A DNA stretch of 64,000 nt, from NCBI GenBank assembly GCA_907163375.1, contig CAJQUW010001446.1, forward strand, positions 682,001-746,000, written 5' to 3'. This document shows, one piece after another, positions 61,303-64,000 of this stretch. Position 1 is the stretch's first letter; every line of letters begins with the position of its first letter. A program made the translations under genes and the position numbers. A model generated the notes under the pieces. The model saw nothing but the letters and a program-made list of their open reading frames with translations. It was not told where the DNA came from and did not search any database. Origin of the DNA: Prostheceraeus crozeri (Eukaryota; Platyhelminthes; Polycladida; Euryleptidae).

Positions 61303-62379
61303 GTGCCCATGGACTCCAAAAGAAAATCAATCTCAGGTCACTGCTGCGACGAGCCTTGTGTCATTAATGACAGGTCCAAAGATCGTGATAAACGGTTGGT
61401 TGTGTGTAACAGTCCGGGTTGCTCGAAACATTTCCATGCTGGCTGTTCGGGTCATTCTAAGACAAGCGATAAAGAACTAAAGAACGCTTTCTTCGTGTGT
61501 TTGAGATGTGAGAACTTTTTGACTTACAGTGCGGACATTGCTCGCAAATCTTTCATGTCCGAGCTTGAAAACAAGTTAAATGCTCTCAAATTATCTATAT
61601 ATGAAAGTATCGATAGCAAAATCAAGTCGGTGCGAGAAGAAATGAAGAATCATACGCAGTCTATAAGGAAAGAGTTGAATGAAAAGATATCCAAAATTGA
61701 GTCCCGGACAATAATGGATGATGGGAGTATTCGGCAAGTTCTATTCGAGAAAGAAAGGCAAATCGAACGTCTTACATCAGATGTAGAATCATTGAGGAGC
61801 TCTGTCCGTGAAGATATGAGTGGCATTAAGGACACATTCTGCGCTGTTCAGAGGCATATTTTCTCAATCGAAATGGAAAAACGAAAGGAATCCTTCATTG
61901 TGAGCAATTTTCCGGAGAAAGTTACCGACGTATGTGGTACTCCAGTATCCAACTGTCGAGATGCCATAGATGTGATTGCGCGAGAATTGGGCATTGTGAA
62001 TCAAGCCGGATATATTCGAGACGTTCACCGCATCGGGAGGGAGCGAAATGATGGTAGACCGAGATTGATATTGGTTAAGTCCAACGAGAATACCACCAGG
62101 CAATTTCTGACGAAGTCTAGGCTACTCAAGCAAGCTGTTTCTCCCTTGAACAAGGTATTCATTCAAGAAGACTTGCCTGTTGAAGTGAATAGGAAAATCG
62201 CAGAAATGAGGAAAAAGGCTTATGAATTGCGTACTCAAAGCCCAGGATCAACTGCGTTCGTCAAAAATAAAAAACTTCTGTATAATAGTGCCGTTATTGA
62301 CTCAGTGGAGCAAAATTTTTATATTGCGATTTCACCGCTTCTTGTAAAATCAGAGAGAGATTACCGAGCATATTTCTGA
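61303..62379 (+). CDS. LINE ORF1 protein: PHD finger, coiled coil, RRM-like domain
   Basis: 358 codons, intact. Residues 13-67 form a C4HC3 PHD finger (C13, C17, C33, C38, H43, C46, C64, C67). About 80-185 is a long heptad-rich coiled coil (ELENKLNALKLSIYESIDSK, EKERQIERLTSDVESL), which would trimerise or dimerise the protein. About 195-300 is an RRM-like nucleic-acid-binding part (KESFIVSNFPEKVTD, then IRDVHRIGRERNDGRPRLIL). ORF1 proteins of this kind bind LINE RNA as chaperones; the PHD finger may read histone tails. The ATG at 61303 is chosen because the PHD follows directly. ORF2 overlaps its last codons in another frame. Confidence 0.9.
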   Translation: MPMDSKRKSISGHCCDEPCVINDRSKDRDKRLVVCNSPGCSKHFHAGCSGHSKTSDKELKNAFFVCLRCENFLTYSADIARKSFMSELENKLNALKLSIYESIDSKIKSVREEMKNHTQSIRKELNEKISKIESRTIMDDGSIRQVLFEKERQIERLTSDVESLRSSVREDMSGIKDTFCAVQRHIFSIEMEKRKESFIVSNFPEKVTDVCGTPVSNCRDAIDVIARELGIVNQAGYIRDVHRIGRERNDGRPRLILVKSNENTTRQFLTKSRLLKQAVSPLNKVFIQEDLPVEVNRKIAEMRKKAYELRTQSPGSTAFVKNKKLLYNSAVIDSVEQNFYIAISPLLVKSERDYRAYF

Positions 62380-64000
62380 CGAATCTTTGCTCTTTGAATA
62401 ATAAAGTTGACGAGCTTCGTTCTCATGCCGCTACGTTGAACCCAGGAGTCATTATTTGTACAGAAACTTGGCTTAACTGCAATACTCCTGCTCAAGCCGT
62501 TAATATCAATGAATACGATTGTAACCGTACAGATCGGGTGAACAATTTGCGTCGAGGAGGCGTGGCTATTTAGTCATGAAAATATCTTCGATCTAAGAAA
62601 ATTGAAATTTCATCTTCTGAGCATTTAGAAGTTTGTTGCATTCAAATCCCTTCTTCAAGACTGTTGATCATTGGCCTTTATCTTCCTCCAGGCATTGCGA
62701 GTACAGAGTTCAAATCATTTTACTGACTGTCTGGTTGAACAAATTGACATGATTTTTGAGAAGCTACCTTACCATACGCTTATAGTTGCGGGTGACTTTA
62801 ATCAATACAATCGCTCTTTTCTAACTGCCAATTACTCTTTGTTGAATATTGTAACCGGATCAACTCGTCGAAACTCAAATATTGACTTGATTTTTGTCGA
62901 TGACGTTTTATTGAATTCCTATCCAAATTACAGCGTGGAAATTGGTCCGCCTATCGGAAATTCGGATCATAATACTGTGTTTGCTCCTTTTCACAAATTG
63001 CCGAATTCCAGCGATATTACACAGCGCCTAGTTTACGACTTGCGGATGTCTATCTAATATTGAAGCGTTTGAAAAATGATTCCTTTCCAACGATTTTTCT
63101 GCTTATTCGGAACATGATATTGACAGGAAGTGCCAAATTTTCTACGATTGTATATATGATGCCATGCTAGCGATTCCATGTAGTGTAATACATTTTTCGA
63201 ACTCTGATGCATCATGGATTACACCCCTTGTCGAATGTCTGATTAATCGACGTTGGGCAGCGTTTCGAGCTAATGATTGGACTTTGTACAATCACTTGAA
63301 GACTAAAGTAAAGGATGAAGTCGTTAAAGCAAAGCACAGGCATTTCCGTAAGCAGAGCAAATCGGTCAATGGCCTTTGGTCATACGTTAAGATGGAGCGT
63401 GGGTCTAAAACGGCTGTAAGCACCAATGGCCAATCCTACAACGACTTTCTCACGGGATTGAATGAACAATTCCGTGCATCTCATGAATTTATCGATATTT
63501 GTGATGACTCCTGGCTACCTACTTTTGGTGCTGAGCATGTATGGCAAGCTTTGTCCCGACTTGCTCTCAAGGCAACAGGTAGTGATGATGTCCCAACAGC
63601 TATTTACAAAAAGTGTTCTGTAGTTCTTGCGGAAACCATTCATCACCTTATTACTGAGAGTCTGCGATTGCGAAGGTTTCCAAGACTATGGAGTGAGGTG
63701 ACAAGTGTTGTCCCCCAGGAATCACTGCTGGGTCCTTATCTGTTTGGTCTCTACGTCTCATCTCTGCAACCGTCTAATTCGGACACTATTATGGTGAATT
63801 TTGTTGATGACCTTGCAATAACATTTGGCATTAGAAAGTCCTTCGTCCGTTATGATATTGAGAGAATAAAATCTGAACTTACTGTCATACGTAATTGGTG
63901 ATTTAGAAATGATATGCAACTGAACGAACATAAAACTGCGGGACTGATCAGATATCGAGGAGATTTTCGGGAAGTAGTCGACCTCGAAAGCGAGCTTGCT
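62346..64000 (+). pseudogene. LINE ORF2 (endonuclease and reverse transcriptase), damaged
   Basis: The endonuclease starts LTNLCSLNNKVDELR, with ICTETWL (catalytic Glu) near 62457, AGDFNQYN near 62800 and GNSDHNTVF near 62958. Stops near 62572 and a frameshift near 62710 interrupt it, and another stop follows at 63055. The linker and RT start at about 63164 (VKAKHRHFRKQSKSVNGLWS) and include RRFPRLWSEVTSVVP. At about 63712 the reading jumps straight to QESLLGPYLFGLYVSSL. In CR1-type RTs some 150 residues, with motifs 1-3 including the first catalytic Asp, normally lie between these, so there is an in-frame internal deletion. FVDDL near 63800 is the second catalytic motif. A TGA at 63899 replaces the expected residue after RNW. 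Inactive copy. Confidence 0.85.

Larger units (their letters stand above)
60900..64000 (+). mobile_element. CR1-group non-LTR retrotransposon (LINE), 3' end beyond window
   Basis: ORF1 with PHD finger and coiled coil, followed by an overlapping ORF2 with apurinic-type endonuclease and reverse transcriptase. This is the layout of CR1-group LINEs. The 5' end cannot be fixed; about 400 bp before the ORF1 start would be the 5' UTR/promoter. The copy is damaged in ORF2 and runs off the window. Confidence 0.85.

Noticed and set aside
1-64000. CRISPR arrays, rRNA genes, bacterial-type operons, riboswitches
   Set aside because: No regularly spaced identical repeats with unique spacers, no rRNA signature and no polycistronic gene order. 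The window is animal nuclear DNA.

Overview
The window is AT-rich animal DNA, probably from a marine or other aquatic invertebrate. The evidence is a split host gene with phase-1 introns, several lineages of Penelope-like retroelements (PLEs), a CR1-group LINE with a PHD-finger ORF1, Tc1/pogo-type DNA transposon remains and many fold-back MITEs. There are no operons, CRISPR arrays or rRNA genes. Nothing in the sequence fixes the species. Most of the window is non-coding or transposon-derived.

Region 1 (1-9.3 kb): two exons of one minus-strand host gene. Together they encode a secreted-type F5/8-C (discoidin/fucolectin-like) sugar-binding domain. They are separated by an 8.8-kb intron loaded with elements: a fold-back insertion with a 12-bp target duplication, a 5'-truncated PLE reverse transcriptase, a structured RNA from its 3' region, a 690-bp palindromic MITE and a tRNA-like sequence. 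Region 2 (9.3-38 kb): no convincing host gene. It holds a tRNA-like/SINE piece, a pogo/Tigger-type MITE with TA duplication, a second copy of the palindromic MITE, two decayed PLE endonuclease fragments, a 140-bp MITE and a 383-bp tandem duplication.

Region 3 (38.4-51.7 kb): the most striking object, a 13.2-kb near-palindrome. Its arms (about 5.0 and 6.1 kb) are roughly 99% identical where I compared them. It begins AG and ends CT and is flanked by a perfect 6-bp direct repeat, TGTGTC. It therefore looks like one giant mobile element made almost wholly of terminal inverted repeats. Termini and duplication length fit Polinton/Maverick practice, but no polymerase, integrase, ATPase or capsid gene is recognisable, so the family is open. 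It sits between two outward-facing PLE 3' ends that were there first.

Region 4 (51.7-64 kb): a PLE endonuclease end, a PLE with an 840-codon open frame (truncated inside an N-terminal GIY-YIG domain), a decayed Tc1/IS630-type transposase, and a CR1-group LINE running off the window end with intact ORF1 and a damaged, internally deleted ORF2.

The second highlight is an RNA structure shared by the 3' regions of the two related PLEs (about 3.54-3.62 kb and 55.31-55.38 kb). It shows four compensatory base-pair changes and carries all hammerhead-ribozyme core residues, but with the three core strands in a different order from any known hammerhead permutation.
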